The notes: generated from the letters alone by a model not told the origin. Counted from the stretch's first letter, positions 1 through 11,051 are shown. The stretch is 64,000 bases of DNA from Leuctra nigra (GCA_934045905.1 OW203769.1:27330817-27394816); one strand, 5' to 3'. Translations and numbers: made by a program.

Positions 1-1000
1 TACTAGACAGTGATCAGTAACTGGCTTTCCACGCGAATCTATGATTTTTGATATGTCTAATACTTTGGTACTGACTACTGAGTCCTCATCCTGAACATAG
101 ATATGGTCAATAAGAGTGGAGGTTTGGACTCGACTAACAATACTTCCATCCTGTTGTTGAACTTCTTCTTCTGTTATTCTTGTGGGAACTTGAATGATTT
201 GATTTAATTTAAACTTTTTCATCACTACTTTTCAGTGCAGAATTTTTAGATTTCATCTATTTTTTTTTGTTGAAGAGACTTGGCTGGTATTTTTACACGG
301 AGTGTTTTTTATGGGGATATCACTCCTTTCCTTTTTTAGTTTATTCTTAAAATTTGTGACACAAATCGAATGAACAATTTTTAAATCCTGTAAAAAAAAT
401 CGCTATTTACAATTTGGTTACTACTAATAAAAAATCTGCTATATATTTGCTTAAGGTGGCTCATCCAATCGGGCATAGTCTCAGATTTTCATAATTTTTT
501 GTCTACATATTGATATTCATGCCATACACATTCCTTGAAAAAATTAAACACTTCTCGTGTATAGTTTCTGAGATAAATTGAGTTTTCTTCCTCATGTTAT
601 CTTATGGCAGACAAGTAAAATCGTGTCACATTTAGGCTAATAATGAAGATCTAATTTTTATGTAGTCCCAACTTTGAACAAAAAACTTATTTTCTGGTAG
701 ATATATGGATATCCTATTAGGAAAAAAATTGAAAACAATACCTACCAACGTGTGCTATTTTAGAAGTTATAAACCAAAAACGCACTGATTTTCCTATACC
801 TCCTGTGTTAAAGTTTTGTTCATTCTCGGAAGGCAATAATTTGAAACCTCGCTGTAAGACAGGGGTTGCAAGTTAAATTACATTTTATGATTCTTTTATA
901 CTTAAATATAGTTGAAATGTTGAAAAAAGTTATTCATGATGGTAATTTCAAAAAATAAATATTTTGGAATGTTCGATCAGTTGAGCCCCCTTAAATGGTA
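1..1000. other. AT-rich non-coding DNA, no gene seen
   Basis: There is no long open frame, splice-bounded exon or RNA gene that I can support. The sequence is AT-rich and passes gradually into the tandem array that follows. It may be an intron of CdsA, whose missing 5' exons would lie to the left, or intergenic DNA. Confidence 0.4.
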
Positions 1001-1004
1001 TTTT

Positions 1005-1990
1005 ATGAAGAATAGCAAAGGTATCATTCCAATCGGTCAACCCAGTTCCGAGATATGGCAACACTTCGGTTGTCAAAATGGCTGCTAAACGTACTGCACT
1101 GCCACATAGAATTTATATCTACAATTAATGTGTATCATTTTAAGCTTTCTGAATATGCATACATTGTATAGAATGGGGATTATAATTTTTTTAAATTTGA
1201 ATGACGTCATTTCCGGGCTCATAAAGAGGAAAATTCTAGTTTGACTGTTCCTATTCCATAGAGAATAGAGATGTCCTTCCGAATCGTTGAGCGCTAGATT
1301 CGTACCGATCAGTCTACCAGTTTTCGAGATACGACGATACTTCCGGTTTCAAAATGGCGGCTGAAATCTCTGACTCTTTGAATTTTAATTTAAACATGAT
1401 TACATATTATTATAAGCTGTCTCAAATAGTATTTATTGTATCAAACAAAATGTAAATTTGTGAGATTTTTAAAATGTGTGACGTCATTTCCGGTTTTGGT
1501 ATAGGAAACTGCAAATATAACTGATGATATAACATAAAGTTAACCGTCTAGCGCTGGTTTCGTTCAAATTTGTTTAGCCGTTTTTGAGATATGATGTCAC
1601 TTCCGGTTTCAAAATGGCGACTTCCAGTTGGTTTTATAACAAGTCAAATGAGATATCAGAAGTACATACGATACATAAATATCAAAATAATCAGATCAAC
1701 TTTTGTTGCCGAAATACTAATCGAAGTATTTCAAATTTTATGACGTTGTGCGGTTTCGTTAACATAATTTTTAGTTTTTTGTTAATGATAACCTATATAG
1801 TTGACCGTCTGAATCGTTTGGCGTAAATTTCGTTCTGATCGGTCTAGCCGTTGACGAGATATGACGTCACTTCCGGTTTCAAAATGGCGGCACAAAAAAT
1901 GCATGGGGTGAAGGTTAAATCAGACGCCAAAAGTGCACACGTGGTAAAAATGTGAGATCAATCGGTTTAGCCGTTTAGGCTGTGGCCTGT
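1005..1990. repeat. Degenerate ~270-bp tandem array with CRE/ETS/YY1-like cores
   Basis: Four diverged units are visible. Each ends in a conserved block reading roughly GAGATATGACGTCACTTCC, then GGTTTCAAAATGGCGGC. The AAAATGG of the block lies at 1075 (AAAATGGC, weakest), 1351, 1611 and 1881, giving spacings of 276, 270 and 260 bp in some order. A second GACGTCATTTCCGG motif lies near 1203 and 1482. The block is preceded by a phrase like ATCGGTCTAGCCGTTTTCGAGATA. No long reading frame is shared between units, so this is satellite-like non-coding DNA or part of a larger transposon. Confidence 0.7.
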
Positions 1991-2445
1991 TTACCGGATT
2001 TGAATTCCAGGAGACTACTACTGAGATTATTATTATTATTATGAAAACCGCCCTAAAACACTGTTTTCACTGCCCTATAGCTCGCAAAGGGCGTAAAATA
2101 TTGTTCCCAAATTTGGTATATGTGGTGGGGTGGGCCATAGCTCGAAATTAAGGTATTTCGCAACAATGTGAGATTTCCCAATTTTATGATCCAGTAGGCC
2201 AAAATGCCACTTTGATGCTTACAGTAAAAGTCGGTTTGCTCCAGCCTTTATATGAGAGTGTGCGCGCCGTACGACTTGGCTGGCGTGGAGCGACCGCTCC
2301 ACTAGATATAATATTTACCTATTAATAATAATCTTGCTATGAGAAACATTGTGGCTTGTATCGCACCAACAATGGGAACAAATGAGCATTTCCAAGCCTC
2401 TATAAGAGTCAAAAGCTAAGTAAACAGACATGAAAGTATCTGCCA

Positions 2446-2763
2446 GGAGGCCAAGTCTTGAAACTTACGCCTTCAGGACGCAAACGCTCTAGGACGTCAA
2501 CAAGTCCCATTTACTGTAAGAGTGATCGACATTGAAACATAAAGTCAAGCCACTTATTTGATTGTCATCGAGCAATCTATTGGAAACAATTTATTAACAT
2601 TAAAATTATTATTACAGATATTATACAGTCATAAAACCTTATTCAAAATTAAGCTAAACAGTTAAAGGTAGATTTCAAGGTCATCGTTCTTACAGTCAAT
2701 GGAACTTTATGACATCCTAGAGTGTTTGCGTCCTGAAGGCGTAAGTTTCAAGACTTGGCCTCC
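2446..2763. mobile_element. Foldback (long inverted repeat) element
   Basis: Two arms of about 85-90 bp, 2446-2535 and 2675-2763, are reverse complements with few mismatches. The outer ends start GGAGGCCAAGTCTTGAAACT. The arms flank about 140 bp of AT-rich spacer. No transposase frame is present and no convincing target duplication was seen, so this is a MITE-like or foldback element of unassigned superfamily. An 81-codon open frame at 2699-2944 is a by-product of the arm. Confidence 0.7.
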
Positions 2764-3139
2764 AGTCATCCATGTTCCCGTTCTGGCAGCTCAGGGCTAT
2801 ACCCTTAAATGTACCATGGTCGGCAGCAGACAGTTTGTTAGGCGATCAGCGCTACATTTTCTATCAGGGGAACGCACCACTGATGACTCACCTAATAAGC
2901 TCACCTGCATTTTTGTGTTCAACCATTTTCTCATTTTCTTCTAGTTAACAATTTCACTTCCATGCAGTCAAGTGTTGCACTGAACTAACTTTTCTCTTCC
3001 ACACACATTGTGCTACTCTAGAATAATTGTTTACTTCAGGTTCATTTAAATACTTTTATATGCTGATTAGGTATTAGGAATAAACTGATAGGTAGATAAT
3101 GTTTTGGCAATAAACATACTTTAAAAAAATGCTTTCTGG
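2764..3139. other. Non-coding spacer
   Basis: AT-rich DNA between two transposon relics. I see no exon, RNA gene or further repeat in it. Confidence 0.4.
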
Positions 3140-3147
3140 ATCATACC

Positions 3148-3987
3148 TAGTGATGGGATTATTCATGATTTTTTTTTTTGAAATTTGCACAAATTACTTG
3201 TACACCTATCTATGTCACATTTCAAAAAAAAATATAACATGCAAATTTCTATGTGAAAATTGTGAAAAAAAATTTCATGTGTTATACATGTAAAATTATA
3301 CGTGTAACGTTTATCGGTGATTGCCATTTACAATACTTGCATTGTGCTGATTTGTCATTAATATGCGAGGTGTTATGTTATGTTTTAAAACATTTCTAAG
3401 TTTCTTCCCTGCCATGCATGGGTATCCGCTGGATTTCAGCCAGGGGTGGGGGGTGGGGGATAAGCCTAGAAAAACAATTTTCCACGGTTTAAGGGGTGCG
3501 GGGCTCCACACACTGCCCCGCAGGACTTATTTGGTGGTTTTTGGATACTTTGAAATCAATTTTGAGACGTAATGAGCTGTATTTTGTTAAAATACTCAAT
3601 AATCTTTTAAAATTTGACACATTTGTTAAAACCCGCAGAGCATTTTTGGATTTTTTGACACTCTGAAATAATATTTTAAATTTTTTTGTTTACAAAATGA
3701 AACTGTATGTACTTAAAACAACATCAAAAGTTTATGTTTAAATCCTGACATACAGGGACCCCTTGCCCCCCCCCCCCCCCCTCATGATGGCAAAATGGAG
3801 ACAAGTGAAAAGAGATGTATAATAGTGCGAAGCTAACTACCACCTACACCTGCACAAGAATAAGCTGAAAATAAGTTAAAAGTGCTACAAACAGTGTACC
3901 AACTGCTGTCGAAAAGTTAAAAAAAAAAAAAATTCGAAGGGTCTTGAAAATTTTTAATGAATTTAAAATTTTCATGTCCCATCACTA
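3148..3987. mobile_element. Non-autonomous hAT-like element with perfect 8-bp duplication
   Basis: The element begins TAGTGATGGGA and ends TCCCATCACTA, an 11-bp inverted repeat. It is flanked by identical 8-bp copies of ATCATACC at 3140-3147 and 3988-3995. An 8-bp target duplication is characteristic of the hAT superfamily. The interior has no transposase. It contains a 16-base C run (3766-3781) and, near 3511-3575, a CCCCGCAGG...TACTTTGAAATCAATTTT module that is also found tandemly in the element at 13584-14139. Confidence 0.8.
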
Positions 3988-4018
3988 ATCATACCAAATG
4001 TCCAATGGTCAATGGATC

Positions 4019-4054
4019 GTGACACCCTTGAGAGTGGACCCTCAAGGGTGTCAC
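4019..4054. repeat. Perfect 14-bp stem hairpin
   Basis: GTGACACCCTTGAG is followed after 8 bases by its exact complement CTCAAGGGTGTCAC. It may be a small palindromic MITE remnant. There is no T tract or gene context suggesting a terminator. Confidence 0.6.
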
Positions 4055-4897
4055 TGAGCATGCACATTGATATTTGTTGGTGGGTTTATAAACTATAAAG
4101 TTTATCGTTAATTAACATTTGTTCTTCCAGGTCTAATGGTAGGGGGGGGGGGGGGAGCTAGATCGAGTAGGTGGTGTGCCAAATAAATCATCTACTATCT
4201 TCATGATGTTCATTCTTGCCTCTGAACACAAACTAATTAATCAGATGAAAGAATGGCTTCAAAAGTAAACAAAGCGAATGCATTTATGGCCCTCAAAGTG
4301 TTTTATGATAGTGGTGTTGAAATTGCAGCTATCTCCCTGATCTAGGTCTGAGAGTCTGGGTCTAATCTAGAGGCGGGTGTAGCCAAGTGTGATATGGAAC
4401 AATGTAATGTAATCCACTATCAGAGTGGATTCATATCACTCTCATGCAACAATCAAACAATCTACTTCTGACAACATTCACAATACAAAATCATTCAACT
4501 CATGTTTTAAGTTTTTTAACAGCCATTTTGAAATGGACAATTCAGACAATTTTATTTTCTAGTGTGCAATGTAGATTTTAGATGGTCAAGAATGGTCTAA
4601 AATAAACTTATAAATGCTTGAATCAAGTTTGAATTGTCCTCAAAATCTTATTTTGAAATATTACGCTCAAATTTGATTCCTAGTTTAATAACCTAACTTT
4701 GTATTGTTCCATTATAGCTGGGAATTTGTGAATAATCTTCCACATCCAGCTTTGCCAGGAAATCCAAAATTCCAACATTTTCATTTTCCATTTTTACCAA
4801 AACATTTCAATATTTCACAAAGTTTCAATAAAGTGTCATGAAATATTTCATGAAACATTGAGACTAATAAATGTGGTGTAATGTTGTCTGGTTCCAG
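4055..4897. other. Intron or upstream DNA of CdsA
   Basis: This lies directly upstream of the first recognised CdsA exon and presumably belongs to the preceding intron. It contains a 14-base G run at 4142-4155. No coding exon was recognised here. Confidence 0.4.
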
Positions 4898-5074
4898 ACG
4901 CTGGTGGTGCAAGTGAAGTGTTTCGAGGAGATCATCAACATCGGCTACGCTGTCTACCGCATCCACGGGCTGCCATGGTTCCGCTCGCTCTCCTGGTACT
5001 TCCTCATCACCTCCAACTACTTCTTCTACGGAGAAAGCCTCGTGGATTACTTCGGAGTCGTCATCAACCGCACG
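4898..5074 (+). CDS. CdsA: CdsA exon (first in window)
   Basis: 59 codons, phase 0 at both ends, between a TTCCAG acceptor and a GTGAGC donor. It begins [12 protein letters not shown] and contains [14 protein letters not shown] and [15 protein letters not shown], which is typical of animal CDP-diacylglycerol synthases, with a membrane helix. Confidence 0.93.
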
Positions 5075-8000
5075 GTGAGCTCAAAACTGCGTTTAATGAG
5101 CACAGAATGTTCAACTGCAAAATGATAATTAATAGACAAAAGAAAACCAGAAACCTTAAAAAAAAGTTTCACACGATAGTTGATGTAGACAACATGTTCA
5201 AAATGTTTAATTAAAATTAATTTTAATTATTTTTATTGAAAATTTAAATCAACTTTTTATTCTAGGGAAAATTATCAATTGGAAAATTTTCCGCTTTTTT
5301 AATACTTTCTACAATTGTTCTGGCATATCATATGGTCACTTTTGCTCCAATTATTTGATATTAGGTAGGTAGTCATACATTTAAGCCAACATATTATGTA
5401 ATGGTTGAAAGGTCTTTTGAGTACTAACCATACATTACAATTTGCCCTTGGGAAACATTATTTTTAAGAATGAAAGTAATTTTGTTGTTTTCTGCTCGTT
5501 TACATACTGAGGTATACACTTGGTTCAGTCCTACAAATTGCATTAATTAATTTTCTAAACATTTATTTAAAAAAATACAAAATATCAACATTTTTCTGAA
5601 AAATATTCCCCGGATATTTTCCGACTTGCTCATCACGTCATCCCATTCTACTTGTCAACGTGATGTGTTTATGTATCAGGAATACCTGCGCGTGCTCATC
5701 ACGTACCACCGCTTCTTCTCCTTCTGCTTGTACATCGTGGGCTTCGTCTGGTTCGTGTTGTCTCTCGTGAAGAAGTACTACATGAAGCAGTTCTCTCTGT
5801 TCGCGTGGACGCACGTGGCACTGTTGATCGTGGTCACGCAGAGCTATCTGATCATCCAGAACATCTTCGAGGGGCTCATCTGGTGAGGAGCAACTCATTC
5901 ACGTGTTCGTACGTCTGTGGAGCTACCCACACCAGTCCAGCGGCTGGTGTGTTGGACACCTCGGTTCTCGTCAGATCACCGAGGTTAAGCAACATTGAGC
6001 GCTGTCAGTAGTTGGATGGGTGACCATTCAACTCTGGCCTGCTGGTTGCCAGTCTCTATGTTACATTCTCACTAGTTGAGTCAGGAGCCTAGACTCTGTT
6101 GAGAATCTAGAAAATAAATAAATACATAATTCACAGCATCTGTACCAATACACTTCAGTCCGGACTTTTTACCTCTTGCCAGGGATCTTGGTAGCTTAGT
6201 TAAGTTGTTGATAGTGCTAGCTAGAAGATGAAATCAATGGAAATTTAGGTGCTTGATCTGATAATTAGAGCTACCAAGAACTTGGGCAAGAGGTACAGAG
6301 ACCGGTCCTTCCTTAGATAACTGCGGTTTCTACTAATTAACAGAGAAAGAATGCTTCTAGGATTATTATATAATTGTTGTAGAGTTGCAGAGAAACAGTT
6401 TGTAAATTTTTTTGGCATTGAAGGGCACACAATTTTCTACAAATGTGGAACGGCCATTCTCCCTGACCACAGTGTTTCTGGGTTCCCTCAGTGTAAAGGC
6501 AAATTATGGGAAGGTTCCCTCCTGTGAACAGATCACAATTACTTCTTTCCCGCCTTCCGTACTTACCCATTCTTCATCATCATGATCATGCATTAGCGTA
6601 GTTGCGTGAGCGTGCGACGTTGAACGCCGCTAACTCGTGTCTGTGTCAGGTTCATCGTGCCGGTGTCGATGATCGTCTGCAACGACGTTATGGCGTACAT
6701 GTTCGGCTTCTTCTTCGGCCGCACGCCACTCATCAAGCTCTCGCCCAAGAAGACCTGGGAGGGGTTCATCGGCGGCGGCTTCGCCACGGTCGTCTTCGCT
6801 CTACTGGTGAGTCCTTACCCATGCACCGGTGTGCAGCCAGACGTAGGATGAAGGTGACCTAGCTCTAGGGGAGAAGTGTAGATTCTTCTGCCACACTGGA
6901 GCACCGATTAGATTAATTTCATACTTCAATTCTGATTTACTGGGGCTAGGTTCACAGAAAGTATTATTTGCTACATGCTATAGTTTGCTATATTTGCTAT
7001 AATACCTACGAACTATTATCTTTTGATTTAGCACCAAAAACACCGTGTTAAATGATAGATAATACAAAAGATAGTACGTCTTCGAGACAATAATGTTTGT
7101 GAATCCAGCCCCTGGACTAAAGTGTAGGTACAGCGACATACATTACTTCTCAGTCCAGACTCGAAGCAACCGCATTGCATAGACGACAGTTGTGTTGCCG
7201 AACCTCCGGCAAATATGTCAATCAGATGTTATTACGTATTTGTTTACCTCGTCCATCCATTACCCACAAACCTGTCATGTTCAACTCACTGACCTTCTAG
7301 TTGATCTCTAATGCAGGAGGGTAGGCAACACAACTGCCATCTGTGTATTGCGGGCTGCGTTCCAATGCGAGCTCATGAGGAACCCGGGCTGGCTTCTAGT
7401 GACGCTCACTGTACTACAGCTAAGGAAACTTAAAGGAGTTACGTACGGGTTTCTTCGGCATAGGAATGAGAAACAGTGCAAATTTAATGAAATCATTTAT
7501 TTAAAGAACCTTTAAGGAACCGTTGGAACCCAAATAATGTTACGTATTAAGGGTTCCTGTTCCAAAAGAACTGTCGCAGGTGTCAACTAATGGGTGTTTG
7601 TTGCAGATGTCGTACTTCCTCTGCCAGTACCGCTTCTTCGTGTGCCCCATCGAGTACAGCGAGACGATGGGCCGCATGACGATGGAGTGCGAGCCGTCGC
7701 CGATCTTCCGTCTGCAGGAGTACACGCTGCCGGACATGCTGGCCGCTCCCTTGAGAGTGGTGAGTCGGATTCCCATCTTACAACTTATCTACCGGCTCCG
7801 AAGTCCCAGGTTCAATTCCCGGTCACCGTCCTTCCCAACAGTTTCCGTAGAACAGTGCGACATTAAACACCAAGGCCCTCACCTAATATTGCATATTTTG
7901 ATAGTACGGTGCTACTTAGAACCGTGCTACATCTTAATAGCCTGTAGTTGCACCGACCTTGAACTTTTGGAGGTATTAAGCTGCGTTTACAGCTCGCCGT

Positions 8001-10174
8001 TCGACGGTTAGCACTGAAAGATGAACATGGTTTATCTTTTGACCTTGAATTCCAGCGCTCGGGCGCTCAACGTTGAGCCTTCTGATTGGCCAGCGTCGAA
8101 GCGCTGAACGTCTGTTGCCGAGCTGTAAACATAGATTTAGGTAAGGGTCCAGTGAAAAGGTTTTTATTGGGGTGTTGTCAAACCATAAAAAATACAAATA
8201 TCACTTACGTCTTGTGTTTTTTACAGGAACAATAAATAGGTAACATAGAATAGTACACACAACATAAACTTGCAGATAATATTCGATCTGATGAAGTTAA
8301 AAGATATACCATTGAATGAGTTATGTATTGTTATTGTATCGTGCATGCTCTTGGACTGATGTACTTGTGCTTGCTTGTTTAGTTGACTGATGGACTGGGT
8401 ATCTTGCAGATCGGCATTAAAGGCACGTTCTCGACGTATCCCTTCCTACTCCACTCGCTCAGCATGTCGACCTTCAGCTCCGTCATCGGGCCGTTCGGAG
8501 GATTCTTCGCCAGCGGCTTCAAGCGAGCCTTCAAGATCAAGGTCAGTGTACCTGGCGGTTGGATTCGAGGTGGAATATTACCGGAGGGAGCGATGTGAGT
8601 GATAGCCATCAGTCTCCATGTCTCATTGCATTACACATGCACTCTTACACTCCACCTAACAGCTGCTGTGGTCGTGGAGTGAGGATTATTAAAATGGAAG
8701 TGTGAGTAAAATAAGGTTCTAAATCTGTGCTCGGGTTCAGCCGGATATGTTTCACATATTGTGCGTATTAAATCATATCATCTGACTGCATTGAGAGTGT
8801 TCCAAATTATTTTTCAAATTACAATGAAAGAAAGAAAATTGCAAGTAAAATTGATGTCTCTTCCATGACTAAAATTTGTGAAATAAATAATAATATTGAG
8901 CCGCAGTCCTTCTCTATAAAAGATTGTATTATCCTTGTAAGTAGTACATGTTTCTATTCATCCCGCAGGACTTTGGCGACATCATCCCGGGCCACGGAGG
9001 CATCATGGACCGCTTCGACTGTCAGTACCTGATGGCCACGTTCGTCAACGTCTACATCTCAAGTTTCATCCACACCGCCAGTCCGCAGAAGCTCCTCCAG
9101 CAAGTGAGTACGCGTTAAGACATGTCTGTCAAGTTCCTCCTCTACAGACCTTGGGACAACATGATCATTTGCAAGCAAACACGGGTTGACACAAACAAAG
9201 TGGACAAAATATTACAAAATAGACTTAAAATAACTACCTACATATACAGCTGTATTTGATACCTTTCTTAACATTATTGCAGCATCTTTTACCATCTTCT
9301 TGAATATAAAGTAGGCCTGCAGATTCAGATCTCCCATCATTTTAGACCTGATTTTTATACATAATATAGACATTAAACTAGATTTATGATAATTTCATAA
9401 TTTTTGTCATTTTTATGCTACTTGACCACAATATTTAGTATTTGACCACTATTATACCTTTTATGAAGGCATAAGAGTACACCTTCTTGTTTGTACAGCC
9501 ATGGTCATAATATTTGCGTGTTCTTCCATAAGATAGGATGGAGAGTTGCGTAATATGTATCTGTATTCTGTATCCTTTGGATGCACTTGTTTTATAGGGA
9601 TGCGATTTGAATAGTTTTTTGGGGAAGTGTTGAGCGTATGTATAATTTTGGGACCTATACCTGGGTCCCTTATAGTCCAAGGTCCAGAGAAATTAGCTTT
9701 TCAAGTTTACACCATTCCATCTCGTAGGAAAAATGATATTGTGTCTATGGGTGTGTACATAAAAAAAAGTAGTAACAAAAGGTAGGAAATTCTCTGAATT
9801 TTCTAGAAATCTCTCAGAGAAGAGTTCTCCTTATATCTTAGCATAAACTAATTCAATTGTTCTATTTAGGCAGTGAAATTAATATATAACTTCATTAATT
9901 GAACAGTTCTGTCAATAACCCAGTCAATTGACCGTGGAACATCCTGGTATTTTATCCATCATTTTCTATAAGATTATACTTACAAGTGGATCGCTGAATA
10001 CTTGCCAAACACAGCATATGATGTCATATGAATGACGTTGTCGCTGACGCAGCGGAGGCCTACATATGTGCGGTCTGCTTGCAGGTGTACAACCTGAAGC
10101 CGGAGCAACAGCTGCAGCTGTTCTACACTCTGAAGGACGCGCTCGAGAACCGCGGCATCCTCAACCTGCAGTAG
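4898..10174 (+). CDS. CdsA: CDP-diacylglycerol synthase (phosphatidate cytidylyltransferase), 3' seven exons
   Basis: Exons 4898-5074, 5680-5882, 6650-6806, 7607-7759, 8410-8541, 8969-9103 and 10085-10174 join in one frame of 348 codons ending in TAG. The family converts phosphatidic acid and CTP to CDP-diacylglycerol, the precursor of phosphatidylinositol and cardiolipin, in the ER membrane. The sequence shows several hydrophobic membrane segments, the block [16 protein letters not shown], and the family signature split over two exons ([10 protein letters not shown], then [17 protein letters not shown]) with its conserved KD, HGG and DR-D residues. Animal CdsA proteins are usually about 440-460 residues, so roughly 100 N-terminal residues are missing because their exons lie outside the window or were not recognised. 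The frame is intact and the splice sites are canonical, so this is a functional gene. Family identity is near certain; the symbol follows the fly gene. Confidence 0.95.
5680..5882 (+). CDS. CdsA: CdsA exon
   Basis: 203 bp, starting [18 protein letters not shown] and ending in a split TG|G tryptophan codon. It encodes two hydrophobic segments around [19 protein letters not shown] and [14 protein letters not shown]. The acceptor is TATCAG and the donor GTGAGG. Confidence 0.95.
5905..6128 (+). mobile_element. SINE with 5S-rRNA-derived head (SINE3-like)
   Basis: Positions about 5956-6023 closely resemble the internal promoter region of animal 5S rRNA: CGGTTCTCGTCAGATCACCG, then GTTAAGCAAC, GTCAGTAGTTGGATGGGTGA and CC. 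The 5S 3' strand that would close the molecule is replaced by unrelated sequence (ATTCAACTCTGGCCTGCTGG and onward) and a tail ending AAAATAAATAAATACA. This is the structure expected of a 5S-derived SINE rather than a 5S gene. It sits in the CdsA intron, same strand. Exact ends and target duplication were not resolved. Confidence 0.75.
6650..6806 (+). CDS. CdsA: CdsA exon
   Basis: 157 bp. The first base completes the W codon, then [20 protein letters not shown] and the conserved [12 protein letters not shown] block. It ends in phase 0 before GTGAGT. Confidence 0.96.
6942..7112. mobile_element. MITE with GGGGCTGGATTCACA-type inverted ends
   Basis: The left end GGGGCTAGGTTCACAGAAAG and the complement of the right end GGGGCTGGATTCACAAACAT pair imperfectly over about 25 bp. 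The interior is AT-rich and has no coding potential. It lies in a CdsA intron. The superfamily was not determined. Confidence 0.55.
7607..7759 (+). CDS. CdsA: CdsA exon
   Basis: 51 codons, phase 0, starting [17 protein letters not shown] after an initial M. The end of this exon ([20 protein letters not shown]) is the least conserved part of the protein in this family and differs from what I know of the fly protein, but the acceptor (TTGCAG) and donor (GTGAGT) are clear. Confidence 0.9.
7766..7880 (+). mobile_element. tRNA-like SINE remnant beside the exon donor
   Basis: CCCAGGTTCAATTCCCGG at about 7806-7823 is a good Pol III B box in a tRNA T-arm context. It is followed by a SINE-type body (CAGTGCGACATTAAACACC). 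A convincing A box is not seen and the cloverleaf cannot be closed, so this is a SINE fragment, not a tRNA gene. It starts within a few bases of the CdsA donor at 7760. Confidence 0.45.
7877..8155. mobile_element. MITE with a second MITE nested inside
   Basis: The ends GGCCCTCACCTAATATT and the complement of TTTAGGTAAGGGTCCAG form an imperfect inverted repeat. The same end sequence, with GGTGCTACTTAGAACCGTGC, recurs inverted at 28485-28552. Inside, 7979-8133 has its own inverted ends (GCGTTTACAGCTCG and CGAGCTGTAAACAT), consistent with a nested insertion. Confidence 0.5.
8410..8541 (+). CDS. CdsA: CdsA exon
   Basis: 44 codons, phase 0, containing [20 protein letters not shown] and ending RAFKIK. 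It carries the first half of the CDP-diacylglycerol synthase signature (S-x-F-K-R). Confidence 0.96.
8969..9103 (+). CDS. CdsA: CdsA exon
   Basis: 45 codons, phase 0, starting [19 protein letters not shown]. It holds the acidic/HGG/DR-D half of the signature, which binds metal and CTP in this family. It is followed by a C-terminal membrane segment, with a GTGAGT donor. Confidence 0.97.
10085..10174 (+). CDS. CdsA: CdsA terminal exon
   Basis: 29 codons ([18 protein letters not shown] and onward) and a TAG stop at 10172-10174. The NLKPEQQ motif is typical of the C terminus of animal CdsA. Confidence 0.95.
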   Translation: MYNLKPEQQLQLFYTLKDALENRGILNLQ

Positions 10175-10494
10175 GCATTCCGCGTAACTACGCTTCACCG
10201 CCTCAAGGTCGCAGCTTAACACCCATCAAGCTCACTCGGAAGAAAACTGCGTTTGAGAGACACGGATTGGCTGAGAGACATTTGAGGCATCGTCCGATGA
10301 AGTCGATGCCAGCTCGTCATGTCACTCTCATTTCATTGATAATAATAAGATTGATTGTCATGGAACTTAACCAGCTGCCAATCCGTTTCGCTCAAATGCC
10401 ATTTTCTCTTTTGTTGAGTGTACTTTTTAACTATTTTTTTAAAAGTGAATTGGGAAAGTGAATTTTTTACAATGTGAATGGCTAGGTATCATGG

Positions 10495-11051
10495 CTAGGG
10501 ATGGGACAACTCCAAGTCTTTTGATTCCAATTCTTGCAGTTAGACGCAGAAGGCCCGAAGTCTATTTCAATGATTCTTGAGTTGAGATCATAAACCAGTA
10601 ACCTTCGTCCAATAATATGTGTAACGGTGACATGAGTCATTGTGTAAGAGAATACTTCAATATAACTGGATTCAATTGACTGCAGCAGAGCTTGAATGAT
10701 TCCAAAAGTGAACGTAAAATCGTGAAAATACACTTAGCATGTTCTACATTTTAGGTTTAGAATTTGAAACTGGTTGATTCTTTATTATTTAATATCACTT
10801 AAACTACGGAATTTAGAGTGACAATAATCATTCTCTATTTTTCTATTAATTACCCCGTTTTCATAAAGAAAAGAAAACAAACGACACTGAACTGCCCACA
10901 TAGCATATCGTGCAGTTAACAACTAAACTGATTGGTTAGTAAATTCAAACTAATCATTATGTAGCAGAGCACCACAATGGTGTAAACTTCAATGCTTGGA
11001 ATCGTGAAAGTAGCACCAGCATCAGAGGAATCAGAAGATCCCATCCCTAGT
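10495..11051. mobile_element. hAT-like non-autonomous element carrying a nested MITE
   Basis: The ends CTAGGGATGGGA and TCCCATCCCTAG are inverted. Imperfect repeats (TTTTGATTCC and GGAATCAGAAGA) continue inward. Flanks GTATCATG and GTATTTTG agree at 6 of 8 bases, possibly a decayed 8-bp duplication. A copy of the CTCAGAGGTA-family MITE lies inside at 10543-10690. Confidence 0.55.
10543..10690. mobile_element. CTCAGAGGTA-family MITE, partial copy
   Basis: This shares AGTCTATTTCAATGATTCTT and TGACATGAGTCATTGTGTAA, then GAGAATACTTCAAT, with the copy at 60961-61200. It has only one recognisable end. Confidence 0.55.

Noticed and set aside
2699..2944. Small protein of 81 codons
   Set aside because: Its first part is the arm of a foldback element and the remainder has no recognisable motif.
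5956..6023. A functional 5S rRNA gene
   Set aside because: The 5' strand and the 3' terminal stem of 5S are not present and the sequence diverges after the internal promoter into a body with an A-rich tail, so a SINE is the better reading.
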